A stretch of 5,686 nucleotides of DNA, taken from Deltaproteobacteria bacterium (GTDB lineage Bacteria > Desulfobacterota > Syntrophia > Syntrophales > UBA2210). Where the stretch lies: NCBI GenBank assembly GCA_030603465.1, contig JAUVXT010000175.1, forward strand, positions 1-5,686, read 5' to 3'. Position 1 is the first letter of the stretch. The number at the start of each line of letters is the position of its first letter. Position numbers and translations under genes: made by a program. This document shows, piece by piece, positions 1-5,686 of this stretch. The notes under the pieces are model-generated. The model ran no database searches. It was not told where the DNA came from and worked only from the letters and a program-made list of their open reading frames with translations.

Positions 1-236
1 GGGTAAATATACCATCATATCTAATAAAGGTAGGGGATAATATCCAGGTAAGGGAAAAGAGCAGGAAGACTGTACGTATACTCGATGCACTGGAAACAGT
101 CGCAAGGCGTGGAATACCTCAGTGGCTAGAGTTAGATCAGAACAACTTTACCGGTATCGTAAAGGCATTGCCTGCGCGTGAAGAGCTGGCCATGCCTATT
201 CAAGAACAACTGGTAGTTGAATTTTACTCTAAGTAG
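1..236 (+). CDS. rpsD: 30S ribosomal protein S4, C-terminal part (5' end outside window)
   Basis: The first complete codon is at base 3, and 77 residues are visible before the stop at 234-236. A second in-frame stop (TAA) follows at once. S4 binds 16S rRNA, nucleates assembly of the small subunit body, and in Escherichia coli also represses translation of its own alpha operon. The visible part begins inside the S4 RNA-binding domain (VNIPSYLIKVGD, then VREKSRK). It continues through RRGIPQWLELD and ends with the very typical LVVEFYSK. Full-length S4 is about 205 residues, so roughly the last 40% is present. The gene is followed after 41 bp by rpoA and then rplQ, the standard end of the alpha operon. 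The reading frame is intact and nothing is unusual. The identification is secure. Confidence 0.96.
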   Translation, partial: VNIPSYLIKVGDNIQVREKSRKTVRILDALETVARRGIPQWLELDQNNFTGIVKALPAREELAMPIQEQLVVEFYSK

Positions 237-277
237 TAAAACTTCATCCAGATCCAGTTACATGAGGAACCAAGACT

Positions 278-1282
278 ATGCAAAAAAATTGGCGCAATCT
301 GATAAAACCTAAGGACATAGAAGTTGATGAGAAGAGCCATACAGTATTTTATGGCGAGTTTGATTGTCAGCCGCTGGAGAAGGGGTTCGGGATTACCATT
401 GGCAACTCTTTAAGGAGAGTACTCCTTTCTTCGATTCAAGGAGCGGCAATAGTTTCTGTAAAGATTGAAGGGGTCTTCCATGAATTTTCCACTGTTCCCG
501 GAGTCAAAGAAGATGTTACGGATATAATATTGAACATCAAGGGAATATGCTTGAAATTGCATGAAGATGACCCGAGAACCATTCATATCGATGCCACAAA
601 AGAGGGTGCCGTAACGGCGGGAGATATTATCACCGACGGAACCGTAGAGATAATGAACCCGGACCACCACATTGCAACCCTTTCAAATGGTGCAACTTTC
701 AAGGTTGAAATGGTCGTGAAAATAGGCAAGGGATATGTTCCTGCCAAGAGGGGAAAAGACCCCGACCAACCTGAAGGCGTGATTAACGTTGACGCAATAT
801 ATTCTCCGATAAAGAAGGTGACATATGCAGTCAGCAACGCGAGGGTAGGCCAGATTACCGATTACGACAGGCTGGTACTTGAAGTGTGGACAGACGGCAG
901 CGTGTTGCCAGAGGACGCCATTGATTATGCGGCCAGGATATTGAGCGCGCAATTGGACGTCTTTATACAGGATGATGGAATCGAAGAAGAAGCGGATGAA
1001 CCAGCGGAAAAAGAGGAAGAAAAGGATCAGGTTAATGAAAATCTCTTCAAGAGTGTCGAAGAGCTGGAACTATCGGTGAGATCTGCTAACTGTTTGAAGA
1101 ATGCCGGCATAAGACATATTGGAGAGCTCGTCCAAAAAACTGAGGCGGAGATGCTGAAAACCAAAAATTTTGGGAGAAAATCTCTAAACGAAATCAAAGA
1201 GATACTTTCAGAAATGGACTTGAGTCTCGGTATGAAGATAGACTTTCCTGTATCACCTCATAGTGAAGATACGGAAGGGTAA
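278..1282 (+). CDS. rpoA: DNA-directed RNA polymerase subunit alpha
   Basis: The protein is complete at 334 residues, close to the family norm of about 330. Alpha dimerises to scaffold beta and beta' during RNA polymerase assembly, and its C-terminal domain contacts UP-element DNA and activators. The N-terminal domain (about 1-232) has the conserved GFGITIGNSLRRVLLSS at 36-52 and GVFHEFSTVPGVKED at 65-79. An acidic Glu/Asp/Lys linker (about 233-253) follows. The C-terminal domain (about 256-320) has the helix-hairpin-helix DNA-binding residues R268, N271, C272, G299, K301 and S302, which correspond to E. coli R265, N268, C269, G296, K298 and S299. The ATG at 278 has GAGGA at 264-268 at a good distance. 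The gene sits between rpsD and rplQ and is presumably co-transcribed with both. No damage or atypical feature is visible. Confidence 0.98.
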   Translation: MQKNWRNLIKPKDIEVDEKSHTVFYGEFDCQPLEKGFGITIGNSLRRVLLSSIQGAAIVSVKIEGVFHEFSTVPGVKEDVTDIILNIKGICLKLHEDDPRTIHIDATKEGAVTAGDIITDGTVEIMNPDHHIATLSNGATFKVEMVVKIGKGYVPAKRGKDPDQPEGVINVDAIYSPIKKVTYAVSNARVGQITDYDRLVLEVWTDGSVLPEDAIDYAARILSAQLDVFIQDDGIEEEADEPAEKEEEKDQVNENLFKSVEELELSVRSANCLKNAGIRHIGELVQKTEAEMLKTKNFGRKSLNEIKEILSEMDLSLGMKIDFPVSPHSEDTEG

Positions 1283-1290
1283 TATTTTTT

Positions 1291-1299
1291 GGAAAGGAA
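1291..1299 (+). promoter_or_regulatory. Ribosome binding site that decides the rplQ start
   Basis: The purine-rich GGAAAGGAA ends 9 bases before the ATG at 1309, which is a normal Shine-Dalgarno distance. It directly abuts an in-frame TTG at 1300, too close for that codon to be used. Together with the family N-terminus MRHRK, this fixes the start at 1309. Confidence 0.8.
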
Positions 1300-1308
1300 T
1301 TGAATGTA

Positions 1309-1713
1309 ATGCGTCACAGAAAGGCCGGAAGGAAATTGGGGAGGGTCTCAAGTCACAGAAAGGCCATGCTGAATAATATGACTACTTCTCTCTTGAAGCA
1401 TGAGAGAATTATTACTACCGATGCAAAGGCTAAGGAGCTCAGGAGTGTTGCAGAGAAGGTTATCACTTTGGGTAAAAGGGGGAGTCTGCATGCAAGGAGA
1501 CAGACCCTGTCCTTAATAAAAGATCGCCAGATTACGAAGAAGGTATTTGATGAGCTGTCCTCCAGATACAGCGATAGGCAGGGTGGCTATACGAGGATAA
1601 TAAAAATAGGATACAGGGACGGCGATAACGCTCCTCTTTCGGTAGTCGAACTGATTTCCGAGGTGAAAAAGGTTAAAGACAAAGAGAAAGACAAGAGTTC
1701 CAAGGCAAAATAA
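1309..1713 (+). CDS. rplQ: 50S ribosomal protein L17
   Basis: This is a complete L17 of 134 residues, a protein of the large subunit near the exit-tunnel side. It starts MRHRKAGRKLGR, followed by SSHRKAMLNNM, the family signature. TTSLLKHERIITT and the AKELRSVAEKVITLGKRG segment follow, and near the end come GGYTRIIKIGYRDGDNAP and VVELI. The C-terminal tail (about 118-134) is a Lys/Glu/Ser-rich extension, common in bacterial L17. The ATG at 1309 is preferred over an in-frame TTG at 1300 because L17 proteins begin MRHR and the Shine-Dalgarno spacing fits only the ATG. The gene lies 26 bp after rpoA and is last in the alpha operon, with an intrinsic terminator beginning about 20 bp downstream. 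Confidence 0.97.
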   Translation: MRHRKAGRKLGRVSSHRKAMLNNMTTSLLKHERIITTDAKAKELRSVAEKVITLGKRGSLHARRQTLSLIKDRQITKKVFDELSSRYSDRQGGYTRIIKIGYRDGDNAPLSVVELISEVKKVKDKEKDKSSKAK

Positions 1714-1734
1714 GAGACCAACCCGGTATTTTGA

Positions 1735-1776
1735 GAATAAGAAAAGGCAAGGCTTTAACCCTTGCCTTTTTTATTC
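1735..1776 (+). terminator. Rho-independent terminator of the alpha operon
   Basis: AAAAGGCAAGG (1742-1752) pairs with CCTTGCCTTTT (1760-1770) around a 7-base loop, giving 11 perfect pairs followed by a T-rich tract. The stem can extend by GAATAA (1735-1740) pairing with TTATTC (1771-1776) if G1741 is bulged. It lies just after rplQ and before a new promoter candidate, so it probably ends the ribosomal transcript. Confidence 0.9.
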
Positions 1777-1803
1777 TTGATTTTTCTTCCTGGAAGCTAT
1801 AAT
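1777..1803 (+). promoter_or_regulatory. Candidate sigma-70-type promoter for the EF-Tu-domain-like gene
   Basis: A perfect -10 hexamer, TATAAT, is at 1798-1803. The best -35 is TTGATT at 1777-1782, with a 15 bp spacer, which is shorter than the optimal 17. Transcription would begin near 1810, giving a leader of about 64 bases. The position, directly after the alpha operon terminator and before a gene with its own terminator, fits an independent unit. The short spacer keeps this tentative. Confidence 0.45.
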
Positions 1804-1858
1804 CTTCACCCAGTGCTTGTATGTTCTAATATTAAATTCATTCCGGTATAGGATCGAT

Positions 1859-1866
1859 AAAGGAGG
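1859..1866 (+). promoter_or_regulatory. Near-perfect Shine-Dalgarno sequence
   Basis: AAAGGAGG sits 7 bases before the ATG at 1874. This is an essentially full match to the anti-Shine-Dalgarno and the strongest ribosome binding site in the window. It decides the start against an in-frame TTG at 1817, which has no comparable site. Confidence 0.85.
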
Positions 1867-1873
1867 ATCAACC

Positions 1874-2134
1874 ATGGGAGAAGAAAAGATAGGTGAAGTG
1901 GTAAAGTTCTTCGCAAAACCGAGTGTTGCGGCGGTTAAGATCACGGAAGGAGAACTTACAGTTGGTGATACCGTTAAATTTCTGGGTCATACAACCGACT
2001 TTGAGGATACGATAGAGACGATGGAAATCAACAATGAGAAGATCGATAAGGCGGCGGTTGGCGACTATATAGGCATCAAGGTGCCGGAGAGAGTTCGTCC
2101 CGGAGATGAGATGTATAAGATGACGGAAGACTGA
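1874..2134 (+). CDS. Small stand-alone translation elongation factor-like (EF-Tu domain II-like) protein
   Basis: This 86-residue protein resembles the small 'translation elongation factor-like' family, often misnamed EF-Tu/IF-2/RF-3 GTPase. The start MGEEKIGEVVKFFAKPSVAAVKI is followed by LTVGDTVKFLGHTTDFE (about 29-45), an AAVGDYIGIKV segment (60-70) and RVRPGDEMYK (73-82). The pattern of short strands, glycine turns and VGD/GHTT/GIKV motifs matches the beta-barrel that forms domain II of EF-Tu, IF-2 and related GTPases. There is no P-loop, no G domain and no room for one, so it cannot be a GTPase. Similar barrels occur at the C-terminus of some U32 peptidases. Its role is unknown; RNA, ribosome or tRNA binding would be only an inference from the fold. 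It is cytoplasmic, with no signal or membrane segment. The start at 1874 is set by the strong Shine-Dalgarno. It appears to be transcribed alone, between two terminators. Confidence 0.85.
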   Translation: MGEEKIGEVVKFFAKPSVAAVKITEGELTVGDTVKFLGHTTDFEDTIETMEINNEKIDKAAVGDYIGIKVPERVRPGDEMYKMTED

Positions 2135-2154
2135 TATGAGTATCCAGGAAATAC

Positions 2155-2202
2155 AGGCCATGGATTCTGCTTCCACAGCTTTAGAAGTCCATGGCCTTTT
2201 TT
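2155..2202 (+). terminator. Rho-independent terminator after the EF-Tu-domain-like gene
   Basis: AGGCCATGGA (2155-2164) pairs with TCCATGGCCT (2188-2197). The stem continues as TTCT (2165-2168) with AGAA (2183-2186) if G2187 is bulged, around a 14-base loop. A run of six T residues (2197-2202) completes a classical terminator. It begins 20 bp after the stop codon at 2132-2134. Confidence 0.9.
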
Positions 2203-2237
2203 ATGGCCCATGATATCAAACAGTATGTTATCCTCAA

Positions 2238-2354
2238 TTGAAGCTCCCCGCAACAAGTTGCGGGGAATCTCCGACTGTTAAGGAAAATTGTTATTTTTAT
2301 TCGCTCGTTAACCCCGCCGCAAGCAACGGGGAATGCGCTCGCTGTTCAGTTCAA
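2238..2354. repeat. REPIN-like paired-hairpin intergenic element
   Basis: Two related GC-rich hairpins lie in an otherwise AT-rich spacer. The first is CCCCGCAAC (2246-2254) with GTTGCGGGG (2257-2265). The second is CCCCG (2312-2316) with CGGGG (2327-2331), plus an inner G2319-C2324 pair and two mismatches. Both have CAAG at the apex. Both are followed by CGGGGAAT and then, 6-7 bases later, CTGTT, so the units repeat with a period of about 66 bp. Short inverted ends TTGAA (2238-2242) and TTCAA (2350-2354) may bound the element. This architecture resembles REP/REPIN elements mobilised in trans by RAYT transposases. No transposase is in the window, and the repeat nature genome-wide is inferred, not shown. 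Confidence 0.6.
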
Positions 2355-2360
2355 GCCTCT

Positions 2361-2369
2361 TGTGATAAT
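2361..2369 (+). promoter_or_regulatory. Candidate extended -10 promoter upstream of folC
   Basis: TGTGATAAT contains the TGn extension and a 5-of-6 match to TATAAT (GATAAT at 2364-2369). No good -35 is at the right distance, which is tolerable for extended -10 promoters. Transcription would begin near 2376, about 60 bases before the folC ATG. It lies immediately downstream of the paired-hairpin element and after a terminator, where a promoter for folC is expected. Confidence 0.35.
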
Positions 2370-2436
2370 GCGTAATTAGCGGTATGGGTATGGGAATCGC
2401 GATAAGGGGTTATTGCAGGGCGCATTCTATACAACT

Positions 2437-3693
2437 ATGGCATCTCAAGATTCTCTCGAATATCTTTCAAAGTTAGGTCATAAGGGGATCCATCTGGGTC
2501 TTGGCCCCACCTCCAGACTTCTTAAACAGTTCAATAATCCGCAAATACGCTACAAGTCAATCCTCATAGGGGGAACCAATGGCAAGGGTTCCGTGGCTGC
2601 CATTCTTTCCTCCATTCTTGGGAAAACAGGAAAAAAAATCGGCCTCTACACGTCTCCGCATCTTATCGATTTTCGGGAGCGGATAAGGGTGAACGGCCGG
2701 ATGATCTCTCAGGAGAGGCTTTGCAATCTCATAGACGTGGTGCGGGCAAAGACCAGAGAAGACCTAACCTATTTTGAGTTCACCACGGTCCTCGCTTTTT
2801 TGTATTTTTATCTGGAGGGTGTGGACATAGCGGTGCTGGAAGTCGGTATGGGTGGAAGACTCGACGCCACGAACCTTGTGACCCCCGAGGCATCCGTAAT
2901 AACGAATGTTTCCCTGGAGCATAAGGAATACCTGGGTAATACTATCGGGTCAATTGCATGGGAGAAAGGGGGTATCATAAAGAGGGGTGGGGTTTGCATA
3001 ACGGCTGCAAATCGGCCGGTTGTAATTGATATACTGGAGAATATCTGCCTTCAAAAGGGAGCCGGGCTTTTCAGGTATGGGAAAGACATGAAAATCAGGA
3101 AGACGAAGGGGGGAAGAATATTTTATAACGGCATCGATAAGACCTATCGCGATATGAGCTTTCCCCTTATTGGCAGGCATCAGGTTAAAAATGCCGCATT
3201 AGCTCTGGCTGCTGTCGAAGTTCTCGCCTCCAGGGGATTGGATGTCGACGACAATGCCGTATCTGAAGGATTAAGCACGGTCAGATGGGAAGGAAGACTG
3301 GAAACTGTGAGTCTCAATCCAAGGATTGTGGTAGATGGGGCCCATAATCCGGCAGGGATATCCGCGCTCTGTAACTCACTCACTACCGATTTTTCATATG
3401 AAAGGCTGATCTGCGTTTTTGGTGTTCTGGCTGACAAGGACTGTAAAAAGATGCTGGGCAGATTGGCTGGGATCGCGGATCATATGATTCTCACAAGCCC
3501 CTCAAATGAGAGAGCCTTGAATCCGGATGATATGTCTTTGCTGGCAGGGAAGCTGCACAGTCATATCGAGATCGCAAAAGATTCTCAAGAGGCCATCGCC
3601 CGGGCTTCCTCTGTTGCAGGGAAAGAAGACCTGATTTGCGTAACAGGTTCGATCTATCTCGTGGGAGAGGTAAAGTGTTTGTTTCTTTCGTAA
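2437..3693 (+). CDS. folC: Bifunctional dihydrofolate/folylpolyglutamate synthase (Mur ligase family)
   Basis: This 418-residue protein is of usual FolC length. FolC uses ATP to join glutamate to dihydropteroate and/or tetrahydrofolates in the cytoplasm. Whether this copy has both activities cannot be told from sequence alone. Motifs in order: folate-site GIHLGLGPTSRLL (17-29), P-loop GGTNGKGS (45-52), SPHL (73-76), TYFEF (111-115), EVGMGGRLDATN (135-146), the EH of SLEHKEYLG (159-167), EKGGIIK (176-182, where EKAGI is usual and the Lys is the carbamylated residue in known structures), GRHQVKNAA (246-254), WEGRLE (284-289), VVDGAHNP (298-305), FGVLADKD (328-335) and TGSIYLVGE (403-411). The ATG start is chosen because the family begins M-x-x-x-x-(S/T)-L-x-Y-L. 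It lacks a clear Shine-Dalgarno, and an in-frame TTG at 2413 has AAGGGG only 3 bases upstream. Two tandem stops end the gene. lptD follows on the same strand. Confidence 0.95.
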   Translation: MASQDSLEYLSKLGHKGIHLGLGPTSRLLKQFNNPQIRYKSILIGGTNGKGSVAAILSSILGKTGKKIGLYTSPHLIDFRERIRVNGRMISQERLCNLIDVVRAKTREDLTYFEFTTVLAFLYFYLEGVDIAVLEVGMGGRLDATNLVTPEASVITNVSLEHKEYLGNTIGSIAWEKGGIIKRGGVCITAANRPVVIDILENICLQKGAGLFRYGKDMKIRKTKGGRIFYNGIDKTYRDMSFPLIGRHQVKNAALALAAVEVLASRGLDVDDNAVSEGLSTVRWEGRLETVSLNPRIVVDGAHNPAGISALCNSLTTDFSYERLICVFGVLADKDCKKMLGRLAGIADHMILTSPSNERALNPDDMSLLAGKLHSHIEIAKDSQEAIARASSVAGKEDLICVTGSIYLVGEVKCLFLS

Positions 3694-3876
3694 TAAAGTT
3701 GTTCAAGCGAAAAGGTGTTTATGCGAGGTTATTATCAACTTAAATGCGAAAGAGGTAAAAATTTCCTTTAGTTTTAATCTTTTTTAAAAAGGCTTTTTAT
3801 GATAAGAGTTTGTCGTGTAAAGCCGTTATTTTAGATGAAAATTTATCGCTTATAAGAAACAGAAAAGGAATTTCCT
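3694..3876. other. AT-rich spacer/leader between folC and lptD
   Basis: These 183 bp are clearly richer in A and T than the flanking genes. I see no open frame with a credible ribosome binding site and no strong terminator. A weak hairpin is possible between GGCTTT (3791-3796) and AAAGCC (3819-3824), preceded by T and A runs (about 3779-3790). TTGTCG (3810-3815) with TTAGAT (3831-3836) is a poor promoter match with a 15 bp spacer. The region may carry an lptD promoter, but I cannot place one with confidence. Confidence 0.5.
3863..3870 (+). promoter_or_regulatory. Ribosome binding site for the lptD GTG start
   Basis: AAAAGGAA, with AGGA at 3866-3869, ends 6 bases before the GTG at 3877. An in-frame TAA at 3853-3855 rules out any earlier start except within the next few codons, none of which is a start codon. 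The GTG is therefore the start. Confidence 0.8.
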
Positions 3877-5686
3877 GTGAAGAAGAAAAGGGACATAATA
3901 TTTTTTACGTGGTTTTTCTTGGTTATCTTTCTCTGTCATGCGGATGCGTGGGGGGCTCTGGAAAGGAAAGTTCCGGAAGGGCCGGTGGACATTGAAGCGG
4001 ATAATATTTCCTACGATAGTGATAAAGAGATATATCGGGCGGACGGCAATGTTATTATTACCTTCAGTGGAGGATATCTGAAGGCTGACAGGGTGATACT
4101 TCACAAGGTGACGAAGGACGCTTTTGCCGAGGGGAACGTTATTATTGAGAGCGACAAGGATACCTTGACGGGTGAGTCCATCCGATTCAATCTCGATACA
4201 AAGAAGGGCAAGGTAAATGACGGGACCCTTTTCATAAGTAAAAATCACTTTTATCTCAGGGGAAAAGAGATTGAGAAAACGGGGGAGGCGACATATTCGC
4301 TGAAAGATGCCAGCGCCACAACCTGTGACGGTGACCGCCCGGACTGGCAATTTACAGGAAGTGAGCTTGATGTCACCATCGACGGTTATGGGACAGTGAA
4401 GCACGGTACCTTTCAGATCAACAATCTTCCCGTTCTATATCTCCCCTACATGATATTCCCCGCCAAGACGACCAGGCAGACGGGGCTTCTATACCCGCGC
4501 ATCTCTTATTCACGCGATAAGCTGGGATGGGACCTGGGAATACCCTTTTACTGGGCAATATCGGAAAATGCAGACGCCACCTTTTACCAGAGGTACATGG
4601 ATAAAAGGGGCTTCCAGGAGGGGGTTGAGTTCAGATATTATATCAGTGAGAATTCTTTCGGCACCTTTTACACCGACTATCTGGACGACTCCATGAGGGG
4701 TGGATTTGAAGATGATTCCATGAGTCGTGACTGGAGGGAAGACCAGGAACGCTGGTCATACTACTGGAATCATGAAACGACATTCAGCCCCGGATTCTAC
4801 CTGAGAACGGATCTGGTCAAGGTCTCCGACAACTGGTATTTCGAGGACTTTGACTCATCAAATTACTATCTGGACAATTATGTGGAGGGGGTAGAGAGAC
4901 GGTTTAAGAAGGTTTCCTTTGAGGGTGATAAATCCCTCGCATCCCTCGAATCGAAGGCGCGGCTTGTCAAGGACTGGGACCTCTTCAATCTGACCGCCCT
5001 GGTTCAGTATACGGATAATTTCCAGAGCTATTCCAATGACACGACACTGCAGAAGTATCCGGAGATCGCCTTTTCCGCCATCAAACAGCCACTATTCGAT
5101 TCCCCCGTTCATTTTGAAATGGAATCGTATTACGATTATTACTACAGAGACATCGGGTACAGGGGCCATTATGTTGACCTCCACCCCATTTTTTCCCTCC
5201 CCATGCGGTATGGCGACTATTTTGAATTTACACCGTCGGTGGGTTTGCGTGAGACAAAATGGGACAGCGTCTATAGTGAAGCTGACGGAGCAACGCCGCA
5301 GGGTGGCAAACGGGGCAGCCGTGAATACTACACACTCGGCGCGACTGTTTCGTCGGAGATTCACAGGATTTTTACCATCGGTGGCGAGAGGATAGACAAG
5401 ATACGGCACGGCGTGAGGCCCGAGATTACCTACAGTTACATACCCCATGTGTATCAGGAGGACAGGGCCGATTTTGTTGGCTCCGTCGGCGAAGCAAACA
5501 TAGTGACATACGCGCTCACCAACACACTCATATCGAGGCTGAAGGGAGATGAGGGAGGCATAAGTTACAGAGAGTTTTTTAATCTGAAACTGAGTCAGAG
5601 CTATAACATAAAAGAGTCCAGAAGAAATCTCACCGGTTCGACTACGGAGCGCAGGCCCTTCGGAAATGTGGTGATAGAGGGCACCG
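3877..5686 (+). CDS. lptD: LPS-assembly protein LptD (outer-membrane LPS translocon), 3' end outside window
   Basis: The frame is open from a GTG start to the right edge (603 codons), so the C-terminus is missing. LptD is the outer-membrane barrel that, with lipoprotein LptE, receives LPS from the periplasmic Lpt bridge and inserts it into the outer leaflet. Residues 1-27 are a signal peptide: KKKR, then a long hydrophobic stretch, with likely cleavage after ADA (24) or WGA (27). The periplasmic OstA/LptA-like jellyroll begins at VDIEADNISY (37-46). Conserved TTCDGDRPDW (148-157) precedes the barrel entrance signature LPYMIFPAKTTRQTGLLYPR (189-208) and GIPFYWAISENADAT, which closely parallel E. 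coli LptD. The rest alternates aromatic and polar residues, as expected for beta-strands. An acidic repeat, DDSM...DDSM (270-282), is probably a loop. Apart from Cys20 in the signal peptide, Cys150 is the only cysteine in view. It lies 183 bp after folC. Confidence 0.95.
   Translation, partial: MKKKRDIIFFTWFFLVIFLCHADAWGALERKVPEGPVDIEADNISYDSDKEIYRADGNVIITFSGGYLKADRVILHKVTKDAFAEGNVIIESDKDTLTGESIRFNLDTKKGKVNDGTLFISKNHFYLRGKEIEKTGEATYSLKDASATTCDGDRPDWQFTGSELDVTIDGYGTVKHGTFQINNLPVLYLPYMIFPAKTTRQTGLLYPRISYSRDKLGWDLGIPFYWAISENADATFYQRYMDKRGFQEGVEFRYYISENSFGTFYTDYLDDSMRGGFEDDSMSRDWREDQERWSYYWNHETTFSPGFYLRTDLVKVSDNWYFEDFDSSNYYLDNYVEGVERRFKKVSFEGDKSLASLESKARLVKDWDLFNLTALVQYTDNFQSYSNDTTLQKYPEIAFSAIKQPLFDSPVHFEMESYYDYYYRDIGYRGHYVDLHPIFSLPMRYGDYFEFTPSVGLRETKWDSVYSEADGATPQGGKRGSREYYTLGATVSSEIHRIFTIGGERIDKIRHGVRPEITYSYIPHVYQEDRADFVGSVGEANIVTYALTNTLISRLKGDEGGISYREFFNLKLSQSYNIKESRRNLTGSTTERRPFGNVVIEGT

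Noticed and set aside
410..952. Several reverse-strand open frames over rpoA
   Set aside because: rpoA is intact and highly conserved here. The reverse frames have no supporting motifs or ribosome binding sites.
1300..1308. Upstream TTG start extending L17 by three residues
   Set aside because: The Shine-Dalgarno abuts it, leaving no spacing, and L17 proteins begin MRHR, which fits the ATG at 1309.
1817..1873. N-terminal extension of the EF-Tu-domain-like protein from a TTG
   Set aside because: There is no ribosome binding site for the TTG. The extension is not like the family, and a near-perfect Shine-Dalgarno serves the ATG at 1874.
2246..2331. Paired hairpins as a CRISPR array or an intrinsic terminator
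   Set aside because: There are only two imperfect units with no regular spacers, and neither hairpin is followed by a T run.
3810..3995. A 61-codon forward open frame overlapping the lptD start
   Set aside because: It is out of frame with the LptD signal peptide and N-domain, has no family resemblance, and ends inside lptD.
3850..4404. A 184-codon reverse-strand open frame over the start of lptD
   Set aside because: It lies opposite the clearly coding OstA-like domain of LptD, has no recognisable protein features, and is a shadow frame.
5036..5448. Forward and reverse open frames of about 118 codons inside lptD
   Set aside because: Both overlap the intact LptD barrel frame and show low-complexity or nonsense composition typical of shadow frames.

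Overview
The window looks like chromosomal DNA of a Gram-negative bacterium with an LPS-bearing outer membrane. Desulfobacterota (the former Deltaproteobacteria, perhaps a Syntrophales-like lineage) is my best guess. It rests on the flavour of FolC, LptD and the small EF-Tu-domain-like protein, not on a database match. All genes lie on the + strand.

Layout. (1) Bases 1-1713 are the distal end of the ribosomal alpha operon: the 3' end of rpsD (S4), complete rpoA (RNA polymerase alpha) and complete rplQ (L17), with short spacers. A strong intrinsic terminator at 1735-1776 follows. (2) Bases 1777-2202 hold a one-gene unit: a candidate promoter, an excellent Shine-Dalgarno, an 86-residue stand-alone EF-Tu domain II-like protein and its own terminator. 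(3) Bases 2203-2436 have no gene. They hold a roughly 117 bp REPIN-like element made of two related GC-rich hairpins with CAAG apices, each followed by similar sequence. An extended -10 promoter candidate lies just downstream. (4) Bases 2437-3693 are folC (dihydrofolate/folylpolyglutamate synthase). (5) After a 183 bp AT-rich leader, lptD (outer-membrane LPS assembly porin) starts at a GTG at 3877 and runs off the right edge.

Functionally these are core genes: translation and transcription machinery, one small translation-factor-like protein of unknown role, one-carbon/folate metabolism and outer-membrane biogenesis. I see no CRISPR array, tRNA, rRNA, transposase gene, phage gene or defence system. 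The least explained parts are the paired-hairpin element upstream of folC and the small EF-Tu-domain-like gene. Nothing here amounts to a clearly new multi-gene system.
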